In this document: positions 7,708 to 15,895 of the stretch, in pieces
How positions within the stretch are numbered: position 1 is the stretch's first letter
How the letters are laid out: each line of letters starts with the position of its first letter
Assembly: GCF_023243075.1 (NCBI RefSeq)
Contig: NZ_JALKFZ020000032.1
Coordinates: 1-64,000, forward strand
Direction: 5' to 3'
Source: Frankia sp. AiPa1
Lineage (GTDB): Bacteria; Actinomycetota; Actinomycetes; Frankiales; Frankiaceae
DNA: 64,000 nt
Notes under the pieces: generated by a model
Told to the model about the DNA's origin: nothing
Databases searched by the model: none
Seen by the model: only the letters and a program-made list of their open reading frames with translations
Position numbers and translations under genes: made by a program

Positions 7708-8628
7708 TCACGAGTTCAGCATTGCGACGCAGTCCGTGCCGGCATGGACGGATGCCAGCACCATGACGGCGATCGCTGACGTGAAAATGACCGCGACCAG
7801 GGCCGCGGTTCGGTCGGGAGGGGGTGAGTCGTCGAGGAGGGCGGCCATGCGTTCGGGGACCCCGCCGTGAAGGAGGCCTGGACTGCCAGCGTGGCTGGCG
7901 CCCCGCCGGGTGCGCGCGGTCGCGAGCGCGGTCTTTCCGAGCGCGCGGGCGAGCAGTCGGCGGTCGCCGATGGCGAGGGCCGCCGCCTCGTCTGCCGCGC
8001 GTTCGCAGCTCTGTTCGATCAGGGCCGGTAGCCGGAAAAGCGGCGGGCATACGGCGGCACACCAGGCCGCCGCTATCCGGTACCAGTGATGACGTCCGTC
8101 GAGGTGGGCGCGTTCGTGGGCGAGTACGGCGGCCTGCTCCGCGTCGGTGAGGCAGCGCCGCAGCCCGGTGGTGATCGCGATGCGCCCGCCGGTCAGCCCG
8201 CCGACAGCGCAGGCATAGGGATCAGGGTCGGCCAGCTCGATGACGTCACCGGTAAGGGGCAGGCGAGCTAGCCGTTCGGCGTGGGCAAGCTCGCGGGTGT
8301 GGCGAACGGCGAGCACAGCCATTCTGACCACGGCGGTGAGCAGAGTGCCGGCGGCGGCGGCGGTGGCAAGCAGCGGAACCGCCTTCAGGCTGGCGGGCGC
8401 CGCGGTGAGGCCGCCGCGTGCGTCCAGGTAGCCGAGCCGGTCGGTGAAGACGGCGGCCAGCAGGACCAGGCACCACAGCCAGCAGGCGGTGCCGAGGACA
8501 CCGATGGCTGTCAGGGCGGCGAATCCGCGGCGGTACGGCAGTCGCCGTGCCAACGCGGGGAGCCCGACGGCCAGCAGCGTGTCGCCGATGAGTGGCAGCC
8601 ACACCATGTATCGCACGGCGTCCCTCAC
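7708..8628 (-). CDS. M56-family membrane metallopeptidase (BlaR1-like)
   Basis: The 306 residues contain several N-terminal membrane segments (residues 8-25, 38-62, 83-107), then the zinc motif HERAH at residues 171-175 followed by SCERAADEAAALA carrying the third ligand, and a last membrane helix near the C-terminus. This is the M56 peptidase core without an extracellular penicillin-binding sensor. By analogy with BlaR1 it would inactivate the BlaI-type repressor encoded upstream. The ATG at 8628 overlaps the repressor stop by four bases (ATGA), so the two are translationally coupled. Confidence 0.85.
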   Translation of the reverse strand: MRDAVRYMVWLPLIGDTLLAVGLPALARRLPYRRGFAALTAIGVLGTACWLWCLVLLAAVFTDRLGYLDARGGLTAAPASLKAVPLLATAAAAGTLLTAVVRMAVLAVRHTRELAHAERLARLPLTGDVIELADPDPYACAVGGLTGGRIAITTGLRRCLTDAEQAAVLAHERAHLDGRHHWYRIAAAWCAAVCPPLFRLPALIEQSCERAADEAAALAIGDRRLLARALGKTALATARTRRGASHAGSPGLLHGGVPERMAALLDDSPPPDRTAALVAVIFTSAIAVMVLASVHAGTDCVAMLNS

Positions 8629-9116
8629 GGCCTCTCGGGTGTGCTGTGCGTCCGTTCGGTCGGGGATTCGCCGTCAGGCTGGCTGTCGCGCCTCGGGGCG
8701 GGGGACGCGCCTGTCGCGGGATCGGGACTGGCACGGCGTAGCAGGTCGAGCAGCGTGGCCTCATCGTCCGGCTCGAGGCCCTCGACGAAGTGGCTGAGAA
8801 CGACGGCGCGGGCGCGACCACCGCCCAGCAGTGAGCGCATCCGCGCCGCGGCATCCTCTGCCGCGCGCCCGCTGGGCGTGTACACGAAGGTGCGCCCGAC
8901 GGAAGCACGGTCGACCAGGCGCTTGGCGTGCAGGCGGGTCAGCGTCGTCGCGACGCTCGTGTACGCCAGGTCGAAGCCTCCCTCGCGCAGCCCTTCCTGG
9001 GTCTGCGCGGGCGTCAGGCCCGTCGCCGCCGTCCACAGGACCGCGAGTACGGCGTTCTCCAGCTGCCCAGCCTCTCGCCGCCCCGGCTCGGCGCCCTCAC
9101 GGTCCCGTGGAGTCAC
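8625..9116 (-). CDS. BlaI/MecI/CopY-family transcriptional repressor
   Basis: The 163 residues carry the BlaI winged helix: LENAVLAVLWTAATGLTPAQ, TSVATTLTRLHAKRLVDR, the recognition helix and wing, then VGRTFVYTPSGRAAEDAAARM and a dimerisation helix. The last 30 residues are a disordered polar tail. It should bind the double palindrome at 9135-9169 and repress its own operon and probably the divergent gene at 9247. The inducing signal is unknown; no beta-lactamase gene is next to it. Confidence 0.9.
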   Translation of the reverse strand: MTPRDREGAEPGRREAGQLENAVLAVLWTAATGLTPAQTQEGLREGGFDLAYTSVATTLTRLHAKRLVDRASVGRTFVYTPSGRAAEDAAARMRSLLGGGRARAVVLSHFVEGLEPDDEATLLDLLRRASPDPATGASPAPRRDSQPDGESPTERTHSTPERP

Positions 9117-9134
9117 CGGCCGATCGTATGCGTT

Positions 9135-9169
9135 CTACTACCCACGTAGTATTACTACTCGGGTAGTAG
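9135..9169. promoter_or_regulatory. BlaI-type operator, nested palindromes
   Basis: CTACTACCC (9135-9143) is mirrored perfectly by GGGTAGTAG (9161-9169). Between them, GTAGT-ATT-ACTAC (9146-9158) is itself a perfect inverted repeat. BlaI and relatives bind TACTACA-like half-sites, with TAC/GTA dyads. The site lies 18 bases upstream of the repressor start and 78 bases before the divergent gene. Confidence 0.75.
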
Positions 9170-9246
9170 ATGTGGGGTGCCTGCCTGGCTGGTGTCCCTT
9201 CCGACGAGCTGCCGGGGTGTCTCCCACGGCGGGATGGTGGAGATTC

Positions 9247-9777
9247 GTGGGTCCTACCGAGATTCGTGGCCTGCCAGCGCACGTGCTGCTGGTACATGTG
9301 GTGGTCGTCCTAGTGCCGGTGGCCGCGGCGATGGTCGTGTGCTCGGCGCTGTGGCCGGCGGCTCGCCGTCGCCTCGGCGTGGCGACGCCGCTGGTCACAT
9401 TTGTCGCACTCGTCAGCGTCCCGCTCACCACACATGCCGGGGAGTGGCTGGAGGCCCGGGTGCCGTCCACTCCGCTGATCCGACAGCACACCGAGTTGGG
9501 TGACTCGCTACTGCCGTGGGTCGGAGCGCTGTTCGTGCTGGCAGCCGGGCTGTGGCTGCTCCAGCGCCGCGCCGCGCCAGCCACCGCTGCCGCCGACACG
9601 ACCCGTCACCGCGCAGGGAGGTCCGTCCCCACCGCGGTGACGATCACCGTCGCCGTGCTCAGCGTCGCCGTCGCCGTCGGCTCGATCGTCCAGGTCGTCC
9701 GTATCGGCGAAAGCGGGGCAAAGGCTACGTGGACCAACAACTTCAGTACCACTCCTTCAGCTGACAGGAGGCCCTGA
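9247..9777 (+). CDS. predicted membrane protein divergent from the blaI-like gene
   Basis: The 176 residues have four likely membrane segments: VLLVHVVVVLVPVAAAMVVC, a second at LVTFVALVSVPLT, a third at LLPWVGALFVLAAGLWLLQ and a fourth at VTITVAVLSVAVAVGS. The loop THAGEWLEARVPSTPLIRQH and the C-terminal IVQVVRIGESGAKATW resemble DUF2231-like proteins. GTG at 9247 has GGTGGAG upstream. It shares the intergenic operator with blaI and is probably in the same regulon. Function unknown. Confidence 0.7.
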   Translation: MGPTEIRGLPAHVLLVHVVVVLVPVAAAMVVCSALWPAARRRLGVATPLVTFVALVSVPLTTHAGEWLEARVPSTPLIRQHTELGDSLLPWVGALFVLAAGLWLLQRRAAPATAAADTTRHRAGRSVPTAVTITVAVLSVAVAVGSIVQVVRIGESGAKATWTNNFSTTPSADRRP

Positions 9778-9899
9778 GCGACCCTCCTACTCCCCGCCAC
9801 TGACCCGAGGTAGCGGGTCGCGGCTGTGACCGCGTTCCGGCGCCATGGCGCCGCGGCGGCGGCGTGGTGGTGGGCGGGGCTGGTGTGGATGGTCGCGGC

Positions 9900-10078
9900 G
9901 GACAGGCGTCGGATGTGGCGCAGCAGGTGGGCTTCGGCGACAGGAACGCGTGTCCGCCATCGAGCGGGCCAACGTTGATGCCAGCGAGCTGCGCACCTTG
10001 GCCGCCTACGTCAAAGCACTCGGCGGACATCTGGAGATCATCGCGGACTTCGGCGGCGAACGGCTCGTCGTCGGTTGA
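9900..10078 (+). pseudogene. XRE-family antitoxin fragment, frameshifted
   Basis: One frame reads ASDVAQQVGFGDRN, the first helix-turn-helix helices. Another, one base out, reads RVSAIERANVDASELRTLAA and YVKALGGHLEIIADFGGERL, the recognition helix and the C-terminal strand typical of HigA-like antitoxins. The N-terminal half is missing. The toxin gene that would normally precede it is not present. Confidence 0.5.
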
Positions 10079-10106
10079 AGGGCGCCACCCCGACGGCCAC
10101 CCCCAC

Positions 10107-10210
10107 AATCACGGTCGGCAGACGCACCGGAACCTCCGGAACCGCCAGGCACGCGGAACATCCGTTCGATTCAATAGATGTTTTCTGGTAGGCGCGGTCA
10201 TCGAGCAGCG
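10107..10210. repeat. dispersed repeat, copy C
   Basis: Matches copies A and B along its whole length (AATCAC start, TCCGGAACCGCCAGGC middle, GATGTT...GGCGCGGTCA end). Its right part continues into a 130-bp block (10176-10305) that is about 88 percent identical to 24336-24463. It lies at the 3' end of a PIN gene and supplies that gene's stop codon. Confidence 0.6.
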
Positions 10211-10464
10211 CCCCTGGTCAGGGTGCGTGTGGCGACTGGGCGGACGGTGATTTCAGGGCCGACAGCCAAGATCGATCGGTTCGGATGCTGGTACACATGG
10301 TCCACCCTTCTCTGATCATGCAGCATGAAGCAGACCTCGGTCAGGACGAGATAGCGAACAAGTAGTGGCCGGGGCGTACGGCGCATGAGAGCGACGCTGC
10401 GGGCGTGGTGCTCGTCGTCAGTGTCGGCGGCGGCGATCAGCGGCCCGGTGTCCCAGACAATCAC
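10198..10464 (-). pseudogene. PIN-domain toxin truncated by the dispersed repeat
   Basis: From GTG at 10464 the frame reads VIVWDTGPLIAAADTDDEHH and continues to LTEVCFMLHD, carrying the first two acidic residues of a PIN ribonuclease. After about 55 residues it changes to VDHVYQHPNRSILAVGPEIT, which is not PIN-like and is encoded by the repeat block shared with 24336-24463. The last two acidic ligands are therefore missing. The product of 88 residues should be inactive. The antitoxin gene upstream is still open. Confidence 0.6.
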
Positions 10465-10681
10465 TCGGGTCGCGCCCCAGTTCCGAGCGCAGGATCTCGG
10501 CCGAACGGGCGGCGAGATCACCCTTGCCGCTGGCCAACGCACCGACGAAATCCGGCAATGGCCACTCGTCGCCGCCGCTTTCGGTCGGCGTGCTCTCGCG
10601 CACGAGAGCCAGGATCGGCGCCACCTGCGACTCTGGCAGGCGGTCGATCAGACTGTGCAGCCCGTCCCGCAGGGTGCTCAC
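10418..10681 (-). CDS. antitoxin of the truncated PIN toxin
   Basis: The frame from GTG at 10681 reads STLRDGLHSLIDRLPESQVA, then WPLPDFVGALASGKGDLAAR and SAEILRSELGRDPSD. This layout (helical N-terminus, PLPDFxGxLxSGxxDLAxRSxEIL tail) is common for antitoxins placed just before PIN genes in actinobacteria. It overlaps the toxin start by 47 bases, longer than usual, so the C-terminus after RDPSD may be a later extension. It would have no functional toxin to bind here. Confidence 0.6.
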   Translation of the reverse strand: MSTLRDGLHSLIDRLPESQVAPILALVRESTPTESGGDEWPLPDFVGALASGKGDLAARSAEILRSELGRDPSDCLGHRAADRRRRH

Positions 10682-10793
10682 CTGCCAAGGATACGAGCAC
10701 CGCACGACCAGCCTCCGAAATCCACCGGCACGCGAGCCGATCGGGGCACCGCAGCCCCCGCACACAAGCATGTTCCGAGGTGACGCAGGAACG

Positions 10794-10996
10794 TCAACGC
10801 GACCCACCACGCCGACGATCACAGCCACGAGGCGGGCCGACGGCGATCTGATTCGGCGTGAAGACGGTGTGGCCGTAGACGAACAACCCGGCGTCCCGCA
10901 GAGTGGTCACGAAGTAAGCGTGGATTCGTCCGACAGCTTCGCCGCAGGCCCGCACGGCGAGTTCGACTGGCCGCAGATCGGCCGCCCCGTCGCCGA
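10794..10996. other. debris with partial repeat copy
   Basis: ACGATCACAGCCACGAGG at 10814-10831 matches the left end of copy A (ACGATCACAGTCACGAGA), but the rest of the repeat is absent. The minus strand reads VRACGEAVGRIHAYFVTTLR then DAGLFVYGHTVF, coding-like but not recognised. Confidence 0.3.
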
Positions 10997-11572
10997 TCAA
11001 CTGTGTCGGGTCGGCCGATAGGTCAGCACCTGCGTGTGGCCGTCGAAGGTCCGGGCCTCGAGCAGCTCGAGGTCGAAGTCGTCCGCACCGTCGAAGATCC
11101 GGTCCACACCGGTCGTCCCGGAGATCACTGGGAAGACCGTCACCTCGATGGTGTCGATCAGGCCGGCGTTCAGCAGCGCCCGGTTGAGCGTCAGGCTGCC
11201 GTGGGAGCGCAGCGGCACATCGGATTCGGCCTTGAGGCGGGTGACCACCTCGACAGGATCGCCGGACTCGATGGTCGTGTCCGGCCACTCGAGCGGCTCG
11301 GTCAGCCGGCTGGAGAGCACCGTGACGGGGGAGTCGAACATGCGCGTGATCCACCCGTCGAACAGGCTCCGGTCGAAGCCTGCGTTGAGGAACGGCGCGT
11401 TCGACGAGTAGGTCTTGGCCCCGAGCACCATGCGCAGCGGGTCGCGGTAGGCAGCGGCGCGATACGCGAGGAATTCGGGGCCCTGCTTGCCCCAGTAGCC
11501 GCCCCAGTCGCCGTTGTGGTTGGCGAAGCCGTCGAGCGTGGAGAAGACGTCGAAGGTGTACATGGTAGTCAC
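10997..11572 (-). CDS. dihydrofolate-reductase-like protein (RibD C-terminal domain)
   Basis: The 191 residues begin MYTFDVFSTLDGFANHNGDW after a GTG-ACT-ACC leader and contain LRMVLGAKTY, SPVTVLSSRL, VVTRLKAESDVPLRSHGSLT and GLIDTIEVTVFPVISGTTG. This matches the RibD_C/DHFR-like family that is widespread in actinobacteria and binds NADPH; substrates are mostly unknown. AAGGAG five bases before GTG 11572 supports that start. It seems intact and stands alone. Confidence 0.8.
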   Translation of the reverse strand: MTTMYTFDVFSTLDGFANHNGDWGGYWGKQGPEFLAYRAAAYRDPLRMVLGAKTYSSNAPFLNAGFDRSLFDGWITRMFDSPVTVLSSRLTEPLEWPDTTIESGDPVEVVTRLKAESDVPLRSHGSLTLNRALLNAGLIDTIEVTVFPVISGTTGVDRIFDGADDFDLELLEARTFDGHTQVLTYRPTRHS

Positions 11573-11667
11573 GGTGGCTCCTTGCGGGAAGTTGGTCGGG
11601 CGCCTTGTGGCGGCCCGCCGGTCTTCACCACGTGACGCCAGGGCGCCGCGCGGTGACTCCGCCCGCG

Positions 11668-11871
11668 TCACGCGGGACGCGGGTCGTGGCCGGCCTCCTT
11701 GACCAGCCGGTCACCGACCTTGATCTCTTTCCAGATGGCACGGCTGACTTGGATCTTCTCCTCGTGTCCGCTGTCGTGCCGGATCGTCACTCGGCGGTAC
11801 AGGTTCGATCCGTCCAACAGCGCGCGGGACTTCTTCACCACCACTGCGCTCCATGCAGTCTCGTCGCTCAC
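11668..11871 (-). CDS. small conserved actinobacterial protein
   Basis: The 67 residues begin with GTG and read WSAVVVKKSRALLDGSNLYR, RVTIRHDSGHEEKIQVSRAI and WKEIKVGDRLVKEAGHDP. The pattern is a small beta-barrel-like protein seen in actinobacterial genomes (DUF7489-like). No function is known. It lies between the reductase and an AT-rich stretch (11913-11935) that may hold its promoter. Confidence 0.55.
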   Translation of the reverse strand: MSDETAWSAVVVKKSRALLDGSNLYRRVTIRHDSGHEEKIQVSRAIWKEIKVGDRLVKEAGHDPRPA

Positions 11872-11967
11872 GGGTTCCGTCCTCCGAGTCGGGTTTGATG
11901 ACGCCGCAGGGAAAGTTAATACTGATTAATAAGTCTGGGCGTACGGTCTCCTGTGTGCCGCATCCCA

Positions 11968-12075
11968 GGCGACCGATCTCCGTGCGATCGTCTCGGCGGC
12001 CGTCGAGGTTCTCGACGAGCGGGGCCTCGATGGCCTTTCCAAGCGCGCGATCGCGACTCGGATTGGGGTTCGTCG
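11968..12075 (+). pseudogene. TetR-family N-terminal fragment
   Basis: The plus strand reads ATDLRAIVSAAVEVLDERGL and DGLSKRAIATRIGVR, the first two helices and most of the recognition region of a TetR-family regulator. Normally a tyrosine-containing LYWHV segment follows; here the frame turns into unrelated sequence. It is a remnant about 36 codons long. Confidence 0.5.
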
Positions 12076-12206
12076 GCCCTGGCCCGGAATGCCCGGAGCC
12101 TGCGCCGAGCGATGCTTTCGGGCCGCGACAGCGCACGGCTCATCGCCACGGCGGGTCCCCACGGCCGGGATGTGAACGTGTCCAGACCGGATTGCTCGAA
12201 CCGCGA

Positions 12207-12908
12207 TCAGCCGGCGGACATGGCGGTGTGCGCGCGGCGGCGAATGTCGGCAGGGGCGTGCCCGCGGCGCAGGATCGCGGCACCGATCGCACCGGTCCAC
12301 AACATGTTCACGACGCCGATGCTGGCAGTGCTTCCCCAGCCGTTGGCAGCGTAGAAGTTCGCCGGGTCCATGCCGAAGAACAGCGAGGGCACGAAGGCGA
12401 GGTTGACCATGGCGAGTAGGACCGACCCGTTGCGGACTCGACGCGGCAGGGAATGCGTGCGGTGCACGGCGACGGCCAGGCCGATCAGGAACGTGGCGAA
12501 CAGCAGACGGGCGATCGGGCCGTGCAACAGCGCCATCCCGTTGGCGAGGGGGCCGTCGATGGTGGGGTCCTTGGACCCGTCGGGGTACTCGAGCGCGACA
12601 CCGGCCTCGAGCGAGGCGGCGACCAGGGTCATCACGGCGTACCCGAGACCGGACGTACACGCGATCTCACCGGCGAGTCCGGCACTACGGCCGAGCACCC
12701 GCCTCAGTCCGGTCGTGAAGACCAGGAAAAAGGTGAGGACCACGACTGTGATCAGGACCCGGAGCAGCACGTTGCTCGCAGGGGGAGGCCCGGAGTACAC
12801 GAAGTACAGCGGCACCATCACCAGTGACAGGGCGCAGACCAGGAGGGCGCACGTGCCGGTGAGTGTGCGGTCCGCGGCGGTAAAGGTGAAGCGGTCAGTA
12901 GTGGTCAT
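12207..12908 (-). CDS. integral membrane protein of unknown function
   Basis: The 233 residues begin MTTTDRFTFTAADRTLTGTC and contain about six membrane segments (for example LLVCALSLVMVPLYFVYSG, VLITVVVLTFFLVFTTGLRR, VLLAMVNLAFVPSLFFGMD, GVVNMLWTGAIGAAIL). Conserved-looking polar motifs are NGMALLHGPIARL and PANFYAANGWGSTASIG. It is divergent from the sensor kinase at 13065, 156 bases away, and may be a target of that two-component system (inference). Confidence 0.65.
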   Translation of the reverse strand: MTTTDRFTFTAADRTLTGTCALLVCALSLVMVPLYFVYSGPPPASNVLLRVLITVVVLTFFLVFTTGLRRVLGRSAGLAGEIACTSGLGYAVMTLVAASLEAGVALEYPDGSKDPTIDGPLANGMALLHGPIARLLFATFLIGLAVAVHRTHSLPRRVRNGSVLLAMVNLAFVPSLFFGMDPANFYAANGWGSTASIGVVNMLWTGAIGAAILRRGHAPADIRRRAHTAMSAG

Positions 12909-13064
12909 GGCTATGACCGTGCCAAGGACGGCCGCCCGGCCGCTGCGGCCGGGCGGCGCTTCCGGGTGTCCTTCGGTCGACACTTCGACGTCGGGACGTC
13001 GACTTTGGTCGATGGCCGTGCCACTGCTCCGTTCCCGTCCACCCGAGAGCCATACATTGACCGG

Positions 13065-14234
13065 GTGAGCACAGCCCCGCGACGAGAGGCGGCGATCAAC
13101 GCCGGGCTGGCCGTCGCGGCCCTGGCGGTCGGCCTGACCAGTGAGCAGAACGTCCTCTACGGCGTCACCGATCGGCCGGTCGCCCTGCGGGCGGCGGACA
13201 TGGTCCTGGGCGCGGGCTGCTTCGCCGGGATCTGGATCTGGCGCAGCCGCCGCCCGGTGGCGTTCGCCGTGGTGGCCATCGCGATCGGCGTCGTGTCCAC
13301 GCTGGCCGGCGGAATCGGACTGATCTGCGCGTTCACGGTCGCGGAGCACCGGCGATGGCGCACCGCCGTCGCGGTCAGCGCCCTGGCCGCACTCAGCATC
13401 GTGCCCGCCCTGGCGCTGTACCCGGTTTCGCACGCCGTCCGCGCCTTCACCGTCGGCGCGCTGGCGACGTTCGGGGTCACCGGTTGGGGGATGTTCGTCC
13501 GGGCGCGCCGTCAGCTCTTGGACTCCCTGCGCCTACAGTTGCGCGACGCCGAGCACCGGGCCGTCGAACGAGCCGCGGCTGCCAGGCGCGCGGAACGCGA
13601 GCGCATCGCCCGCGAGATGCACGACGTCCTGGCTCATCGCCTCTCCCTGCTAGCCGTACACGCGGGCGCGCTGGAGTACCACCGCGGCGCCTCCGCCGAG
13701 GAGGTCGTCACCACAGCGGCGATCATCCGCAGCAACAGCCACCAGGCGCTAAACGAACTGCGCCAGGTCATCAACCTCCTGCGGGCCGCCACACCCGCAG
13801 GACAGCTGCCTCAACCCACGCTGGCCGACCTGCCCGCGCTGCTGGAAGAGTCCCGCAGCGCCGGGCTCGAGGTCTCCTGCGCGGTGTCCCCGCGAGTGCT
13901 CCAGCACGTCGAGCACAGCCCCGCCTCGACCGGCAGCACCCTCTACCGAGTTGTGCAGGAAGCCCTCACGAATGTGCGCAAGCACGCCCCACAAGCGCGG
14001 GTCCGCATTGAGGTGTACGACACCGGCGACGGCATCGAGGTGTCGGTCCGCAACCACGCCTCCCCCGCCGCCCACAGGCACGCGGCGCCACCCGGCTCTG
14101 GGACCGGGCTCACGGGGCTCCGGGAACGCGTGAGCCTCAGCGGCGGCCGGATCGAATACCAGCCAGTCGCCGACGACGGCTACCAGCTCCGCGCCTGGAT
14201 GCCGTGCGCCGCAACGGAGCAGCGAACGACATGA
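13065..14234 (+). CDS. NarL-type sensor histidine kinase
   Basis: The 389 residues have four or five N-terminal membrane helices (up to about residue 145), a coiled linker, the HisKA_3 box REMHDVLAHRLSLL with phospho-accepting H186, and a C-terminal HATPase domain with VVQEALTNVRKHAP (N box) and GTGLTGLRERV (G box). No periplasmic sensor domain is seen, so signals are probably membrane-borne. GTG 13065 is preferred over an upstream start because the upstream codons are not hydrophobic. The gene overlaps the next one by four bases (ATGA). Confidence 0.9.
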   Translation: MSTAPRREAAINAGLAVAALAVGLTSEQNVLYGVTDRPVALRAADMVLGAGCFAGIWIWRSRRPVAFAVVAIAIGVVSTLAGGIGLICAFTVAEHRRWRTAVAVSALAALSIVPALALYPVSHAVRAFTVGALATFGVTGWGMFVRARRQLLDSLRLQLRDAEHRAVERAAAARRAERERIAREMHDVLAHRLSLLAVHAGALEYHRGASAEEVVTTAAIIRSNSHQALNELRQVINLLRAATPAGQLPQPTLADLPALLEESRSAGLEVSCAVSPRVLQHVEHSPASTGSTLYRVVQEALTNVRKHAPQARVRIEVYDTGDGIEVSVRNHASPAAHRHAAPPGSGTGLTGLRERVSLSGGRIEYQPVADDGYQLRAWMPCAATEQRTT

Positions 14235-14896
14235 CCATCCGCGTACTGATCGTCGACGACGATCCCCTGGTCCGCAGCGGGCTGGCCTTCATGCTCCGGG
14301 CCGCGCCAGGCATCGAGGTGCAGGGCGACGCTGCCGACGGAGACCAGGTGCCGGCTGCCGTGGCCGCGCTGCGTCCGGACGTCATCCTGATGGACCTTCG
14401 CATGCGCCGGGTCGGTGGCATCGCCGCGACACGTGCGTTGCACGTCATGCCGCAACCCCCGAAGGTGCTCGTCCTCACCACCTTCGACGCCGACGAGGAG
14501 GTACTCGCGGCGCTGGCGGCCGGAGCCGCGGGGTTCCTGCTCAAGGACACCCCACCCGCCGACATCGTGCACGCCATCGAACGGGTCGCCAACGGAGACC
14601 CGATGCTCTCGCCATCGGTCACCCGACGCCTGATCAACCTGGCCGGCGCCCGCGCCGGCACCAGCGCTCGGGACACAGCCCGCGCCCGACTCTCCGCTCT
14701 CACCGAGCGAGAGTTCGAGGTCGCGCTCGCGCTCGGTAAAGGCCTGTCCAACGCGGAGGTTGCCCACGTCGCCTACATGAGCACCGCCACCGTCAAGGCC
14801 TACGTATCCCGACTGCTGGACAAACTGCAAGCCACCAACCGTGTACAGGTCGCCTTGCTCGTTCAGCAGGCCGACTTCCCCGACGCCGAGCACTGA
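14231..14896 (+). CDS. LuxR/NarL-family response regulator
   Basis: The 221 residues hold a receiver domain (acidic pair DDD at residues 9-11, phospho-acceptor D55 in VILMDLRMRR, switch threonine in LVLTTFD, K in FLLKDTPP) and a C-terminal LuxR helix-turn-helix (LTEREFEVALALGKGLSNAE, then STATVKAYVSRLLDKL). It is translationally coupled to the kinase at 13065. Target genes are unknown; the membrane protein at 12207 is a nearby candidate. Confidence 0.92.
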   Translation: MTIRVLIVDDDPLVRSGLAFMLRAAPGIEVQGDAADGDQVPAAVAALRPDVILMDLRMRRVGGIAATRALHVMPQPPKVLVLTTFDADEEVLAALAAGAAGFLLKDTPPADIVHAIERVANGDPMLSPSVTRRLINLAGARAGTSARDTARARLSALTEREFEVALALGKGLSNAEVAHVAYMSTATVKAYVSRLLDKLQATNRVQVALLVQQADFPDAEH

Positions 14897-14969
14897 CATG
14901 GTCCCCGAGGGCACCCGAACTGTTCACCGACCCGCACCTTCCCGGCGGGTGGAAGTGTCCGAACCGCCG

Positions 14970-15137
14970 CGCCAGGCGTTCTACAACAGACACCGGCCTC
15001 ACCAGGGCATCGCGAACGCCGGACTGCTGCAACCGCTGCCCGAACCGATCACGGGTCCGGACCGGCTCACACACCTCGACATCCGCGGACGCGATCGCCT
15101 CGCCGGCATCCTTCACGAGTACGAACACGCCGCCTGA
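14970..15137 (+). mobile_element. transposase C-terminal fragment (integrase-core type)
   Basis: The plus frame reads AFYNRHRPHQGIANAGLLQP, then TGPDRLTHLDIRGRDRL and AGILHEYEHAA. The YNxxRPHQ motif and this tail are typical of IS481/IS3-like transposases. All catalytic acidic residues except those after YN are missing. Confidence 0.55.
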
Positions 15138-15162
15138 CCTGCCCGGACGCATTTCTCGGCAG

Positions 15163-15435
15163 GAACAGGGCGACTCGGGTCGGCGGCTGGCGCGGAAACG
15201 GCTCCCGGAGGGAGCCGCGGGAATAGCCGGGCTCCACGCGCTGATCGCGGATCACCTGCCTGACGACGCAGAAGCAGGTGATGTCGTGGTCGGCATCGAA
15301 ACGGACCGTGGCCCGTGGGTGACCGCGTTGATTGTGGCTGGGTATCAGGTTCATACGATCAACCCGATGCAGGCCGCTCGTTGTCGGGATCGTTACTCGA
15401 CCTCGGGCGCGAAATCCGACCGGCATCGTTCTTCC
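15163..15435 (+). mobile_element. IS110-family transposase fragment
   Basis: The frame reads GIAGLHALIADHLPDDAEA, VVVGIETDRGPWVTALIVAG and YQVHTINPMQAARCRDRYST, then SGAKSD. This is the N-terminal RuvC-like DEDD domain of IS110 transposases, including the E of GIETDRG. The first acidic residue and the C-terminal serine domain are missing. Its right end has become the antisense of the C-terminus of the gene at 15359-15895. Confidence 0.65.
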
Positions 15436-15895
15436 TTGCGACAGACGGGCCGGGGAGCTGCCGGCCGAGCATGACGAAGAAGAAGATGAGCCCCAGGGTC
15501 AGGATAATGTGGCCGATCCCGGCCGCACCGGAGACGGCGTCGCTTGTCCGCGCGCCGACGACAGTCTGTGTGCCATGGATGGCCATCATGATGACCGTCA
15601 GCGACAGGCCCGCGTTGTAGGTCCAGAAGAACCAGTCGAACAGCTTGCTCGCGCTGAGAGTGAACAGCTTCTCGAGGACGATCGAAATGAGGAAGAATAG
15701 CATGCCGAGGGCGAGCAGGTGCGTGTGGAGCAGGGCGAGCTGAGTATCACCGGTGAAGTTCTTGGCCTTGGTGATCTCGCGGTAGGCCAGGCCGCTGATC
15801 AGGCCGAGGATCATATAGGTGTGCGCCGCATAGTAGAGCTTTTGCAGTCCAGGCTCCCTGGTTCTTGGCGTCTTGGCCCGCGGTTCGGCGGTCAT
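15359..15895 (-). CDS. DUF2871-like membrane protein with IS-derived tail
   Basis: The 178 residues show four membrane segments: LYYAAHTYMILGLISGLAYR, LLHTHLLALGMLFFLISIVL, LFDWFFWTYNAGLSLTVIMM and IGHIILTLGLIFFFVMLG. Histidines in YAAHTY, LLHTH and GIGHI suggest haem or metal contacts, as in heme-copper-like DUF2871 proteins. The natural end is expected after FFFVMLGRQL. The remaining 30 residues (from about PGPSVARKNDAG) are polar and run antisense into the IS110 piece at 15163-15435, so the tail was probably created by that insertion. Likely still expressed. It faces the LysR gene. Confidence 0.65.
   Translation of the reverse strand: MTAEPRAKTPRTREPGLQKLYYAAHTYMILGLISGLAYREITKAKNFTGDTQLALLHTHLLALGMLFFLISIVLEKLFTLSASKLFDWFFWTYNAGLSLTVIMMAIHGTQTVVGARTSDAVSGAAGIGHIILTLGLIFFFVMLGRQLPGPSVARKNDAGRISRPRSSNDPDNERPASG

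Noticed and set aside
8281..9246. Upstream extension of the 176-residue membrane protein as a 498-residue protein
   Set aside because: It runs antisense through the blaI-like and M56 genes and contains no domain; GTG 9247 has a ribosome site.
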